Of a stretch of DNA of 53,036 bases, positions 12,186 to 23,530 are shown piece by piece. Within the stretch, counting starts at the first letter, position 1. Every line of letters starts with the position of its first letter. The notes below the pieces were generated by a model. That model made no database searches. It was not told where the DNA came from and saw nothing but the letters and a program-made list of their open reading frames with translations. A program made the translations under genes and the position numbers. Source of the DNA: Hysterium pulicare CBS 123377 (taxonomy: Eukaryota; Ascomycota; Dothideomycetes; Hysteriales; Hysteriaceae); contig AJFK01000238.1 in the NCBI GenBank assembly GCA_000467715.1, positions 1 to 53,036 on the forward strand, read 5' to 3'.

Positions 12186-13057
12186 TCACGTGAACAACAT
12201 TCCCCCATTTGCACATATCACATCCCCTGTAACCCACCTCGACCTCTCCTCACACAGAAAAGTAACAATATCAGCAACATCCCCTTCCCTCCCACACCTC
12301 GGCGCTGCGGGAACCTTCGAATTCTCCTCCTCAATCCTCGCTAAATGCACCGGTCCCGCCGCCCTATACATCTCCGTATCCACAGGGCCCGGATTCACAG
12401 CATTGACCGTAACATTATACTCATGTCCCAACTCCTTCGCCCACACCTTCGTAAACCCTTCGACCGCCGCCTTACTCGCCGCGTAGACCGTCTGTGTGGC
12501 ATATCCGCCGCGTGCAGACACAGATGAGAGATTAACGATGCGATTGGAGCCTCGCTCTCGCTTGAAGTACGGTAACACAGCTTGTGTCATGAAGATGACG
12601 GAGCGCACGTTTAATGTCATGAGGCGGTCGTATTCTTCTAGTGTTACTTCTGAAAGGGGCGCGTTGCCGCCTAGACCGGCGTTATTGACTAGTATGTCGA
12701 TGTGGGAGACGCTGAATGCTTTCAGGGTTGCGGAGATAATTTCTTGAGGGCCTGTGAGGGAGGATATGTCGGCGCGGATGGAGGTTGCGGTGCCGCCATT
12801 AGCCTTAATGTCAGAAACGAGTTTCTGGGCGTGGGACTCCGAGCTGGGGGAGATGTAGTTGAATGCCACCTAGGCTTCTTTGTTAGTGAACCGGCATGGA
12901 ATGTATGGTTCGAAGGGGAGTTGGGAGCTGGGTGTCACGTATGGAGTGCTTGAGCTGTACTCACAGAAGCTCCCTGAGCAGCCAAAGTCCGTACAATGCC
13001 TGCGCCTATGCCCCTCGCGCCACCGGTCACGATGGCGATTTTACCATTGAGCGACAT
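12186..13057 (-). CDS. Short-chain dehydrogenase/reductase (classical, ketoreductase-like)
   Basis: Two exons (13057-12965 and 12869-12186) joined over a 95-bp intron give 258 residues, the standard classical SDR length. The cofactor loop TGGARGIG is at residues 12-19, NNAG at about 93-96, the catalytic Ser in LSSVSARGG, and the YAASK catalytic Tyr/Lys about 14 residues later. The C-terminus SRWVTGDVICANGGM is the usual end of FabG/versicolorin-reductase-type enzymes. It should reduce a ketone or oxidise an alcohol with NADP(H) in the cytosol. The intron falls between the conserved cofactor loop and the second strand. It converges with the regulator gene. Confidence 0.92.
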
Positions 13058-13804
13058 TCTCGATACAGTACTATAACTCGAAGTTTATTTACACATGCCT
13101 CTCCATGCAATATCTACTCTTTCCCTTGAACCTCTAATTCTTCGCAATAATTTATCATCATGCAGGGCAGTAGAACGCAGTAGTGCACTTCGGTCTAGCA
13201 AAGTCCGAGGGACCTTCGCAGTGCGGTCCCGGGTCATGGCGGGCCGACACATGTCCGTCGGTGACGATATGGCCCGAGAATATCGGCATCATGTTTGATG
13301 AAGATCTATGTGATGCTGCGGTTCTCTATGGTATGATTCCAATGACGCCGTTGTGGTCTGATTGTTCATTTCCCCATCCAGCCGATCGAGCAAGACCCAG
13401 GCTGATGGGTCTTGTTCTCCGTGTCTTGGTCCTTTGCTTCGTCTTGTCGGGAGATATCGATTTATCGTGGTTTGGTTGAGTTACAACGGAGAAGTCCCAG
13501 TCGTGGATGGACGCACTGAATTATGAAGTCATAAAGAGAGAAAACTCTATTGAGAGGGATCATCGGCGTGGATATCAAGTGGGAGGTAAAGCTCGAACTT
13601 CAAGTCCTCAATATTGATGGGATGTATATCTCTTTTTTAGGAACCACATATTATCCACAGAGTATGCGAAAAGCTAGAACGTGAAGATATTCAGTATGAC
13701 TTAAATTTAATAGAAAACCAGCTCAATCTAGGATTTCGAAATTCTACATGCATGAAGAAGTTACCTGATCATGAAATCCACCATATGCGCGCTGAGTAAC
13801 ATTT
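13058..13804. promoter_or_regulatory. Intergenic, SDR promoter with an inverted CCGAC motif
   Basis: About 0.75 kb upstream of the SDR start and downstream of the flavin monooxygenase stop. At 13244-13261 there is a CCGAC-N8-GTCGG inverted repeat whose spacer contains ACATGT, about 190 bp before the SDR start. This shape fits a dimeric regulator site but is not identified. Nothing coding seen. Confidence 0.3.
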
Positions 13805-15735
13805 CTACACCTTTATAAGTCCTTCTTCAGTAGCCTTTATTTGTAGGGCCACAAACTTCGACATAATACGGCAAAGTGCGAGACTGCCACCCATGAACCA
13901 TAGTTTGGGATGTCCGGACGGTCGCCACATCTATAGAAAGCATGTTAGTCATAATATGAGGATACGGAGAAGGGGTATGTGGAACTTACAGCATTAACTT
14001 CACCCTCTTCATCTAAATCCCAAACATCATTCGCTCGATTAGCGACCTTATCTCCGAGAGTCTTACGCAGAGTAGTTCGCATATTATCAAAACCAGTCGC
14101 CAGCACGACAACATCGGCCTCGAGTTCCCGTCCGTCAGCGAGTACAAGAGCATTAGGCTTGAATCCTTTGATCCCATCGGGGCTCTGAACGAGTTTGATC
14201 TTGCCGTCAATTAAAAGCTGGCTGGCGCCGACGTCGATGTAGTAACCACCACCTCGAGTGATGTACTTCCGGTAGATGCCCGAGCCATCGTTGCCGTAGT
14301 CAAGCTTGAAGCCAATTTTCTCGAGTCCTTCGATGTTTTTCTTCTCCGCAGCCTTGATTTTCTCGGTCATGCCAACGTTCAGCGCAAATTGTACCGGAAT
14401 AGGCAAGCTTTGGCCAAAGATATCTGCATCTTCAATCGGTGGGCCGTGCTCGTCGTATAGCCCTTCATGCAACATGAAGAGACCGGTGCTAGCAGAGATG
14501 ACGTAAGTTCCGCTCCTTTGCAACATGGTGACCTCCGCGCCGCTTTCGTAGTAGTTTTGTGAGATATCATGACCGGAGTTCCCAGTTCCAACAACGATGA
14601 CCTTCTTGCCCGCGACATTCTTCTGGAATGAGGCATCCTTGTGCTGGCTACCGTGATAAACCGTTCCATTGAATGCGTCTTGGCCGGGGAAAGTGGGAAT
14701 CCTAGGTTCGCCGGCATGTCCGGTGCAGAAGACGATGTGCTGTGCTTTTACCTCAATCGTGCGGAGAGGACCGCTATCACCGCGCGTGATCTGAACCGTC
14801 CATGATTGAGTTTCATCCGAGTACTCGGCAGTCCTGACCGTGGAGTTCAACCAAATGTTGAGCTCCATTGCGCTGGCGTATATCTCGAACCAATCCGCTA
14901 ATTTATCTTTTGGAGTGAATAGCGGCCAGTTGGACGGGAATGGCATAAATGCCATATGAGTATATTGGACTGGGTCATGGGTCACAAGCGTCCGGTAACG
15001 GTGTCTCCAATTGTCACCGACTCGTTCGTTCTTGTCGATGATCAGGGTTGAGAGGCCTAATGCTTGGAGACGGGCTCCCATGTTTAGCCCGGACTGGCCA
15101 GCTCCAATGACGAGTACGGTAGGTTGCCCATCGAGAAATTCCTTCTGCCGTTGTCGTCGCTCGTACCAATTCCCCTCTGCCGTACCGCCGCGAAGGGAAT
15201 TGTTACCACCGTGGGGGCGGAAGTCTCCTGCGGACTCTGGATGACCCTTAAGTTCGGCAAGGGCTGTGTATATCATATGTGCTTTCCAGGTACCATTGGG
15301 AAGGGATACGAGTCGAATCATTCCTTTTCCGGACCCCACGGCAGTGTCGAAAGAGAACATGGTCTCAACCCATTCTAAGTCTCGAATTGGCTCTTCTCTG
15401 TGTGGCGCAAACTGCCCTGATTCTTGCAGTTGGAGGTTCTTGAGGCCCGCCCTGGAAAGATTGGACTTTAGGTAACTGGATATTTTTGATTGGCCTCGGA
15501 GAGTGTGAAAGTCCCAGGAAAGAGCTAGTTGATCCCGCCACCAGCCATCTTCATGGATCATATTCGCGACCGCACCCGCATCTCCAGTGGAAAGTTTTGA
15601 TTCAAACTCGGAAAGCCATGATTGGGCAATATCTTTGGGGGAGGTAATCTCCTTCACGGACACAGAGGCATGATTTTTTGGAAATATAGGAAGCTCAATC
15701 GTGTGCAGAGCTTCAAGCTGAGCAGCAGCAGACAT
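13805..15735 (-). CDS. FAD/NADPH flavin monooxygenase with N-terminal NTF2/SnoaL-like domain
   Basis: Two exons (15735-13990 and 13930-13805) with a 59-bp intron give 623 residues. Residues about 35-165 form an NTF2/SnoaL-like fold region. Then come the FAD loop GAGQSG (211-216), the FMO signature FNGTVYH (355-361, pattern FxGxxxH), the NADPH loop GTGNSG (383-388), and DVVVLATGFD near the C-terminus. This arrangement is shared by a family of about 600-residue fungal flavin monooxygenases of the CzcO/YUCCA-like group. Likely chemistry is NADPH- and oxygen-dependent hydroxylation or Baeyer-Villiger-type oxidation; the substrate is unknown. The last 41 residues lie on the second exon and are lost if the intron is missed. 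Every key motif is intact, unlike the broken BVMO at 5 kb. Confidence 0.9.
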
Positions 15736-18174
15736 GTTGAAGACGGAATATGGAGTAAGAAGCGGTTGCGTATTGTGTTGGCCGGGAAAGTGGGAGGCTC
15801 ATCGAGCGTATTTGAATGACTGACATCGCTCTTACGCCCCGAGCGCCGGAGTGGACTATGGACAGTATAGCGCATCGTTCCGTCATGTCAAAACACAAAC
15901 AAATCAAAGGTATTCCGTGTATCTAGAGCGGGGATCGAGCGGGGAGGCTTTTTGCGTAGCTATCAAGACGCGTTATCACGCGGGGATGTGTGGAGAAACT
16001 GGAATTCGGAGGTGCATCCAGCCGGTCACGAGATGGCCCGGCGCATCTTCTCAAAAGCGGGCCGATCCCATCACTTCTACCTTTTCCAAACTTCCGGTCC
16101 GACTATTCTAGTTCTCTATCTTTAGGTATACTTTGAGATGTTATCCACTCTAACCCTAGCGCAAAGTCTACGTATTGTGCTGCATCCTCTGTAACTTCTA
16201 ACGGCTAGCTCGGCTGCTCGACACACACAGACCACAGGTCAATATAATTGGTTAGTCATTCCGTACATTGTTTGTACCACAAGGCATTGCGATGATTCTT
16301 GCCTCGGCCCATTAAGTACCAGAGATATTGGAGATCTCGCGGTAAGGTGACACTCAGTTGATGAGCTTGTGGGAGCGGAGTTCACCGAGGAATACCAATT
16401 GCCTAACATGCACCTCCGGTGCTAAAGGTACTTGATTTATTTTGTGGTCCAGAATAGTCCAAGCCTCAAATGCTTTTTTGTACGAGGATAAATGAATACC
16501 TTAGCTTTCGCAATGGTTGCCTCTAAATTGATGAAGAGGCCAACCAAGTCTAAATCTATTGATAGTTAGGCTATCAGCTCCACGGATCAGCAACTTCACA
16601 AGGGTTCCAAAAGATTGACGACCAAGACACTGATCGAATTCAGCCCATTGGATTTGACCAGCCGGAACGCTGAGAATCACCCTTTGCGAGTCTTGTTTTC
16701 CCGGAACCGATCACTTTCTGATTGGAAACGGCCATGAACTCGCAATAGATGGGATAGTTTATTAGATTTTAGCTTTTTACTGCTAATGTAATAACGGAAA
16801 GCCTTGCGCACGACATCTTTAATGCCCGTTGAGGGCTCGATACTCCTCTTAGACGATGATACCCAGGTCGAACCGCATATACGGACAGCAAGAAGGATCT
16901 CCACGAGGTTGATGGGCAGCCCAGACTCTATCGTGTTCTAACACCCACTGTGATATGGTACGATGAGGGTTATGCCGGAGGCCAAGGCCTTTTACAATGG
17001 GGTTTATTTAGTGAAGCTGGTGGAAAAGACGAGTCAAAGTGCTCATAGTACAGATAAAAGAGGTTTAAGTAAGAAAGTACTCAAGGGGAAGAGGATGGGA
17101 AGAGGAAAACTGAAGAAGGGGGATAGAATTGACATTATATAGGGCTTTGAGGCCGCCCTACATAGCACGATTGAGCTCAGGGAACGAACTCAAATCCAGT
17201 TCGCTACCGGAACCCCAAGGAATAGTTCCCAACAACACCTACTGTATTTTGCTATGTTGAGGAAATTGGATTCTAACATGGTAAAACTGAAGATTCAGGA
17301 GATGAGATGTTTAGCGAAATTAAAGGGGGAGGCTTAGAAGAACAAGTTACATGATCGTATTGATCATGTGACTTATCTTGTTCCGCTAGTTTGGAGTCGC
17401 ATATATGTAGTAGACTTAGCTAATTGAGTTATTAGAACCTTGGAGTGATTGAGGAGGGTTATCTTGAAGTAGATGGCCCATGGTGTCGTGTACATGTTTT
17501 TCAGATCTCAAAGCCGGGGTCGGGTGACTAATCCCGCGGAAGACCGAAGAGGATCGAAGTATAGTATGCCAGAGATAACATGTATAGGAACTCATCAGCA
17601 CGAGGAAAGAGGAAAACACTATATGAAAGGAGGTAACGATCTAGATGGCTACTGAAACCTGAAAAGCTGAGAGTAGGCGAGAACGTGACGATCGAGGTAA
17701 CCTGAGCTGGGAGCGAAAGCAAGGAAACAACGATACAATACTGAGAAGGGAAGAAGTGGCACCATTTAGGAAGCAGTGACATCGTCAAATTCCATGCATG
17801 GGCGCTCTAGCCCACCGTAACTGCAGCCTTAATACTCAACTTCTTCCGTACCTGAGCAATCCGGATTCAATTCCTCCCACTTATACGACTCCATCCCTTG
17901 CAGGTTGAGCGCCGCCTTCATAGCTGGAAATCTCACATACTCCAGCTTATCACCTCTCAATTATCTATCACCCAGACGGGAGCGGATGGCCGCCAACCTT
18001 GAGACACGAGTGGAAAGTGGAAGCCACATATACGTGTGGACAATGGCCGCAACAAGGAGCTACAAATGTACCAATTTCCATAAAATTAAGGATGAACACA
18101 AGCAAACTATAACCCATGACAGTTCTAAGATGAATCGCACTGCAGTAGCCAGAAATATTTCAAAATTTGAAATG
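15736..18174. other. Long intergenic with a possible C-terminal gene scrap
   Basis: About 2.4 kb with no intact gene. On the minus strand at about 17841-17970 a short frame ends in a plausible protein tail (with YVRFPAMKAALNLQGME then YKWEELNPDC) directly before a stop. A stop lies about 43 codons upstream, so at best it is a remnant; I do not recognise it. A palindrome occurs at about 17339-17383 (ACATGATC, 5-bp loop, GATCATGT, with flanking AACAAG/CTTGTT). The rest is unremarkable. Confidence 0.35.
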
Positions 18175-19387
18175 CTAGCGCCAGTTCTCAAGGCATGTCT
18201 CTCTATCCTCCAACTGCGTATAGCGTAGCGTATCTCTCCACAACATGGCTCCATTGGCGAGGTCCTTGGCTTCTGGATTTCGAGAACCCAGCTCCGAACC
18301 ATTAAGGTACAGACCCTTTGGTCTAGCGCTGAGTGGTGGAGGACCACTCTTCAGCGCAGCGGCAACGATATCGCTCGCTGATTTCTTAGCCGGACGAAGG
18401 GGCCCATTGGGAAAGAAGTAGACCAGAATAGCTGCTATGCCTGGCAACAAGAACCGCCACAAGAGTACACGCAAGAACCAGCTCCCGCTTCGGCGAACTA
18501 TACCGGTATTAACTAATCCAGGATCGATTCCAAGGACTGAAATGTTTTTGAGAACCGAGTCCTGATCGAGACGACGTTGAAGCTCGGAGCTTTACACAGA
18601 AAGGTCAGATGGTCCTAAAGACCGAATCGATGGAAGAGAGTGGACTCACATAGTGGTTACGCCGCACAGCTTGGATGCGCCATACCGCCTGTATCCTGCA
18701 GCCCATCCAGTCTTATCATCCTTGCTTGAACTCCAGCTGCCTTTGGCAATACGATCAATGCTTCCGGAGTTGAAAATGGTGTTGTATTTAGCCTCTTTGA
18801 AAGATCCGTTCCACGAGTTACGCGGGTCATGCGGGCTGATAACGAGCGATACGTCAGCTTATTATCATCTCAAGACATTGGTGCTTGGAAGCTTTCGAGT
18901 AAACTCACTTGTGAGACCAGCTACTAATCCAGAGCACTCGCCCTACCTCCCAATCCATGCTCTGCAGCAACAATACCGTGAGGAGCCAATGGCCCAGATA
19001 GTTGGATGCGAAGGTCGTGTCCAACCCATCTTCAGTCCACGTCTGGTTCTCAAACTCCTCGTAGCCGGCATTGAGGATGATAGCGTGGATGCGAGGGATT
19101 ATACCAGCAGCGACGCGCTCGTTGATTTCGGCCGCCACCTTCCGGACGTTGCTGAGCCGCGATAAGTCCAGCGAGATCTTCTCGTGCGAATGTGACGAGG
19201 CTCTATTGCCCCGCTGCGGGCTGACAAGGGCGGCATCGAGAGAGTGTGCAGTGGCGGCATTACGGACTGTATACACTCCATGGTAAGATGCGTTCAGTTG
19301 CGGCGATGAAACGATTTGGGAAACGGTAGCGCTGCCGAGACCTCCATTTGCCCCGGTCACGACAATTGTGCCTTTCAGATCGGCCAT
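18175..19387 (-). CDS. Short-chain dehydrogenase/reductase (retinol-dehydrogenase-like, membrane-tailed)
   Basis: Three exons (19387-18909, 18835-18650, 18589-18175) give 359 residues, longer than a classical SDR. The cofactor loop TGANGGLG is close to the start, LNAG replaces NNAG, the catalytic Ser sits in WISSWSH, and YGASK carries the Tyr/Lys pair. A hydrophobic segment (RFLLPGIAAILVYFFP) lies in the C-terminal third and may anchor it to a membrane. This layout is seen in fungal SDRs annotated as retinol or protochlorophyllide reductase-like. The chosen start gives MADLKGTIVVTG directly before the nucleotide fold; an in-frame ATG at 19447 would add 20 poorly SDR-like residues. It lies head-to-head with the GST over an 870-bp gap. 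Confidence 0.88.
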
Positions 19388-20257
19388 GGTTGCATTCAAA
19401 CGAGGCAGAAAGAAAACAGGAGCGTGCAGGCTATCATATCTATACATCTATTAAATACGCCCCAGGCAGACAGCGGGTAAAAAGGACCAATGCAGTAGCC
19501 GCCCACGCACTCAACATCCTCCTAATTTTGGATCTGGGTTCTATAGCCAGTATTCCGGAGCTAGTGTTAAATAATAGCTGACGGTAATAGGTGACGGTGG
19601 GCTTGCTTACAGCTTCTCTGAGGTTACTATGTCTTGATTTAGGTTTTAGTCTATTCTAGTTGTCATCTCTGTGTCGAATATTCGATACTTGATATGGACC
19701 TGGGACAGCGATTGGCAACGACGTTCTTGAGCTCGGTGTGGGGAGGAACATATGGCCCCTGCACTGCCCTAAGTCGATCAACGCTAAGGTTAGAATATTC
19801 AACTCCAAGCCTCCAACCTTCTCTTCGACACCGTGTCCATTGAAGGAGTCGCTCTAACAACCCAATCCAGGGCACGAGCGTTACTTTTGACATTGTTGAA
19901 GTTCCACCAGACACGCCGCCCCGCATGTGGAGGTTTAATTACCTCAGAACTGCGCCGCACAACTGCGCCGCACACTCCTTTTCAGCTTTGTTTCACGTCG
20001 TCCCGCTGTCGACACTTTAGTGTCTCGTAGCATTACACAAAGCTTGAATAACAACATCTCTTCTATTTGAACTTGTCCCTCGCATGAATACTCAATTCGA
20101 TCAGCAAGACATACGCCTTGTCAGCTGGTAGGCCGACTCACTCTCGGCTGAACTTAGGTAGCGCTTCTCGCCGACTCAAACCCCACGTTCACCCTCTCAA
20201 CAACTTAACACAATTTTCCCGCGGGAAACATACTCGGAGAAGTTAGTAGAATTCATC
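19388..20257. promoter_or_regulatory. Divergent promoter region between SDR and GST
   Basis: This 870-bp gap has no convincing gene. Around 19950-19975 the 13-mer AACTGCGCCGCAC occurs twice in direct tandem. Its core CTGCGCCGCACA also appears at about 28354-28365, upstream of the second, broken GST copy. It could be a shared control element; no binding protein is known to me. Confidence 0.3.
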
Positions 20258-21242
20258 ATGACGAAGCCGATTCGGATTTGGATGTCTCGTCAGTGCAAAC
20301 CTCAACCAAAGAGAACCCCTTCACTCTGAATCCCGCTAACGAATCAATAGCTCCGGGCCCAAATCCTTGGAAGGTAATTACGCCTTTCGTAGCATCCATA
20401 TCCTCGTGTTGATGACAACGTAATAGGTCATCATAATCCTAGAGGAGTTGAACGTGCCTTACGAGATCAACTCGATCAGATTCGAGAACGTCAAAAAGAA
20501 GCCATTCATCGACATCAATCCCAATGGCCGTGTTCCAGGTTCGTATTCGCCTACTAGCAATGCTCACTTGACTCCCGAATGCTGATGGCATCTCTAAGCC
20601 ATCGAGGATCCCAACACCAACCTCACCCTTTGGGAGTCTGGTGCCATTATCCAGTACCTCGTGGAGCAGTATGACACGGAGAAGAAATTGACTTTCGATT
20701 CTTTGGTTGAGAAACATCATCTCAACCAGTGGCTCATGTTCCAGATGAGCGGACAGGGCCCTTACTTTGGGCAGGCTGGATGGTGAGCATCCCTGCCAAG
20801 TCATTTAACTTCAAGTTTTATGAAGTGAAACGCTGACGACAACAGGTTCAACGTTCTCCACCAAGAAAAGCTCCCATCAGCTATTGAGCGCTACAATACG
20901 GAAGCCAAGCGCATCGTAGGCGTTCTGGAGAGCTGCCTGGAGAGGAAATCATGGCTCGTGGGCGACAAATGCACATTTGCCGATCTTGCCTTTGCTCCTT
21001 GGAACGATAGATTGGATGCCACTCTCATGGCGCCTCCGGAGCAGGATAAATTTGAGGGTTTTCCTAATGTCAAGGCCTGGCATGAGCGCATGACTTCGAG
21101 GAACTCATGGAAGAAAGCCATGGAGCTTAGGGCGAAGTTGATGGATGAGCAGGGTTTGATGTGGAATGGTATGCCAAAGGGCATCAGCAATATGGCGGAA
21201 TACCAGGAGAAGATGAAGCAAGACGAAGAAGCATTGGGATAG
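20258..21242 (+). CDS. Glutathione S-transferase, Ure2-like
   Basis: Five exons (20258-20288, 20351-20373, 20427-20538, 20599-20782, 20846-21242) give 248 residues. The thioredoxin-like N-terminal half shows GPNPWK, ILEELNVPYEI, INPNGRVP and WESGAIIQYL, which places it with fungal Ure2/theta-like GSTs. The helical C-terminal half contains GPYFGQAGWFN and CTFADLAFAPWND, the usual H-site region. It probably conjugates glutathione to electrophiles in the cytosol or protects the producer. The first two exons are tiny, and the model depends on them for the PNPWK motif. A degenerate homologue lies at 28.6 kb. Confidence 0.9.
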
Positions 21243-21479
21243 GAGTAGCTATGTTGGGAAGAGCTAAGAACATATCTAGGGTCTTTGCCCTAGCATATTT
21301 CGAGGCCCAACATTGGCGCTACGATAAACGGTAGTCATGGAAAGGAGTAACTACCTTCCTCCAGCAATCCATGGTCCAGTTTTTCTTTCCCTACCGCTTG
21401 AATTGAGAAGCTTCCCAACTTCGGGACACGTGTTGCGTGTCCACGGAGTGTTCGAGTCATTTAAGGAGGAACATTCGTT
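21243..21479. other. GST 3' flank
   Basis: Short non-coding flank between the GST stop and the start of repeat copy A. No gene or structured element seen. Confidence 0.4.
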
Positions 21480-22130
21480 CAGGTAACGAGGGAGTCACGC
21501 TCGCCCCATGAACACCTTGCAAAGAACTCAATAATGGACCTGTCATGAATTGTGGCTCTTTCAGCTGGGAGTCATGCTTCGCCTGTTTTTTGTCACGCAA
21601 GGCATGTTTTCATGGTTACATTCGATAGGGAATCATTCGATCACTACTGTCACTATGGGACTTGATTCGAAATCAAGCTGAAAGCTACCCTTGCTACGCA
21701 TGGAAATCGTAACAAGTTGATACGGATTAGTTCCACGGTTTTGGTCTCTGAATGCTCACTTTCTCCGAGACTGCCCAGTAAGCTAGCACATTCAGATTAA
21801 TGTTTATTTGAGAATGTTTACTCGAGAAAAGGCCGACGGGATCTCCGAAACACCCGACTTCGCCGCAGGATAGTCGGAAAGCTGAGGCAAGGGTGTCTCT
21901 GAAGGACTTCCGATCGACCTGCGGCACAGCTGCCTGCAAGTCGGCGGCTGTCCAGCACGGAATGTCTAAATAAGCCGGAGGATTGTTGAGCATTGCAGAT
22001 CGCCTAAAGCCACCGGCTCCACGATTTCCACCATTGCAAGATACGAAAAGATCTACTTATCCGCTGCAGTCAGCCATGGGATTCAGCTCCTTCGCACAGA
22101 CCACAGTGAACGGTGACCACATAGGGCGTC
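21480..22130. repeat. Dispersed repeat, copy A (not mutated)
   Basis: This stretch aligns base by base with 52190-52960. Shared blocks include ATGAACACC, TAGGGAA..GTTCGATC-type segments, AGCTGAAAGC, TAAGCTAGCACATT (TAAGGTAGCACATT in B), CGCCGCAGGA, GGCAAGGGTGTCT and ATGTCTAAATAAGC. Copy A keeps normal GC content; copy B shows C-to-T and G-to-A changes throughout. An imperfect hairpin is present: CTTCGCCGCAGG..TCGGAA at 21858-21879 against CTTCCGATCGACCTGCGGCACAG at 21907-21929. A minus-strand open frame (21727-21993, 88 residues) exists, but I do not recognise it. The element type is unknown; ends are approximate. Confidence 0.75.
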
Positions 22131-22882
22131 GTCCGTGCAGCGCCCCTGCTGGCTGATTAGGGTTAGATTTTGTCCTCTGGATGGGGGAGGCACATTATAT
22201 TGCCGAAATCTCATGCGGAGCGCTGAACAGGGACCGGGAGAGGGTGCATTGCGTGGAGATGGAGACCGAGTATCCATGACGGTGGCTCCTGGGATGCTCC
22301 ATGAAAGCCTCTTTGCCGAAAAATCGGTACCGACCTGGGCGTATCCTAGCCTTACTTGAAACAACCCTGCTTGCTTCTGCATAAACGCCCGAAGCCGTGA
22401 TGACTGCGCGACTGTGCCGCAATCAATTCTCGAATTTGCGCGATGTGTTGGCTAGGCAAACGGAGGATAGCCAGTAAGACGGTCCGAGTTATCCGTTGAT
22501 GTATTGCGTCCTGCAGATTGTTGGTGTACTCACCGTTTGAGTAGGTTTATTCGATGGCTGTCAATACGAAGATGGTGGGCATGGTTCCGTATATGGCAGG
22601 ATGCATACAGAATTGACCCGTTCTCCCCAGCAGACTTACAGATGCAGACGCCTCTACCATTAAAGGATGAGGCCTCTCCCGCAGTACCTACCGCCTCTTC
22701 CGGAGATAGCTGATCGGTTGCATGCACACCGTCACTGCTACCCTACAATGCATAGCAAAGTGTAATATCTTAGCTATGTGCAAACCTCACATGATTAGCT
22801 GACATATTCCAATCACAGCAACATTGAAGAAATAATCTGAGCTTGAATTGGTGCTCACACTTTGATAAAGGCAGACTTCAGT
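22131..22882. other. Intergenic, no supported gene
   Basis: About 0.75 kb. The repeat may extend a little into it. No coding frame or RNA structure that I can support. Confidence 0.4.
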
Positions 22883-23458
22883 TCAGCCTGTATTATGCAA
22901 GAATACTTGAACATAATGATAGCTGGTGTCATCGGATCCGCTGGAACGGACCCATTTGAAATAGTTGTTTCGGGATACATCTTCAGGGATGTATTTGTCG
23001 TATTGATTCTGTCGTATTGCTTTCCAGGAGAGGTTGTCCCTATTGTGGTTGATGTGCGCCACGAGAAAATTGTGAATCTCGACTGCTAGTTCTCGCTGGA
23101 CCCAATCGGGAGATTGGAGAACACATGGGTGTCGAAGAACATGTCTGATGAAGTCTCTCAAAATCTTGATGATACTTTCAATGGATACTAAGTCTGATGC
23201 ATGATCAGTGCTCAAATGTGAGGTTCTGTTGTACAGTTTCCTTCTCTTCTGGGGCTGCTCAGTGAGTAAAATAGCATCTGTATCCTCTTCCAGGAGCAAA
23301 GGGCAATCATTCAGTCCACACTCATACCGGATGGTTGTCAAAAGTACTTGAACCTTCGCCTCTGTTAAGTCCACAACAACTGACTCCATAAACTCGTCGA
23401 TTTGATAATCGTACAGGCAAAAATGGTGGTCCCGAGAAAAGTAACCTCCTCCAATCAA
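22883..23458 (-). pseudogene. Fragment resembling a fungal bifunctional (CPS/KS-type) diterpene cyclase
   Basis: An open frame of about 191 codons carries pieces typical of the class I half of fungal copalyl diphosphate/kaurene-type cyclases. These are YDYQIDEFMESVV near the start, VQRELAVEIHNFLVAHI in the middle, and YFKWVRSSGSDDTSYHY near the end. In the family the last piece sits just before the NSE metal motif. Neither the DDxxD region on the N-terminal side, the NSE region, nor the class II DxDD half is present. On one side the fragment abuts the 3' end of the rhodopsin-type gene; on the other it ends at a stop after a probable frame change. About 0.6 kb of a gene that is normally near 3 kb remains. 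The identification rests on remembered motif patterns, not a search. Confidence 0.5.
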
Positions 23459-23530
23459 AACCCATCAGCTCAATACCCAAGCTTCTTTGCCCCCAAAAAG
23501 TGGCTACTCGTGGCCTTGGATCACTCGTCC

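Noticed and set aside
13979-15875. Many plus-strand frames inside the flavin monooxygenase
   Set aside because: Shadows of the strongly supported minus-strand gene.
17339-17383. Palindrome as a terminator or tRNA-like element
   Set aside because: No adjacent gene end and no tRNA features (anticodon arm, T-loop); simple AT-rich palindrome.
21727-21993. 88-codon minus-strand frame inside repeat copy A as a transposase remnant
   Set aside because: No catalytic or DNA-binding motif seen; it remains only an unknown frame.
22862-23089. 75-codon plus-strand frame in the cyclase fragment
   Set aside because: Antisense shadow; the minus strand carries the recognisable patterns.
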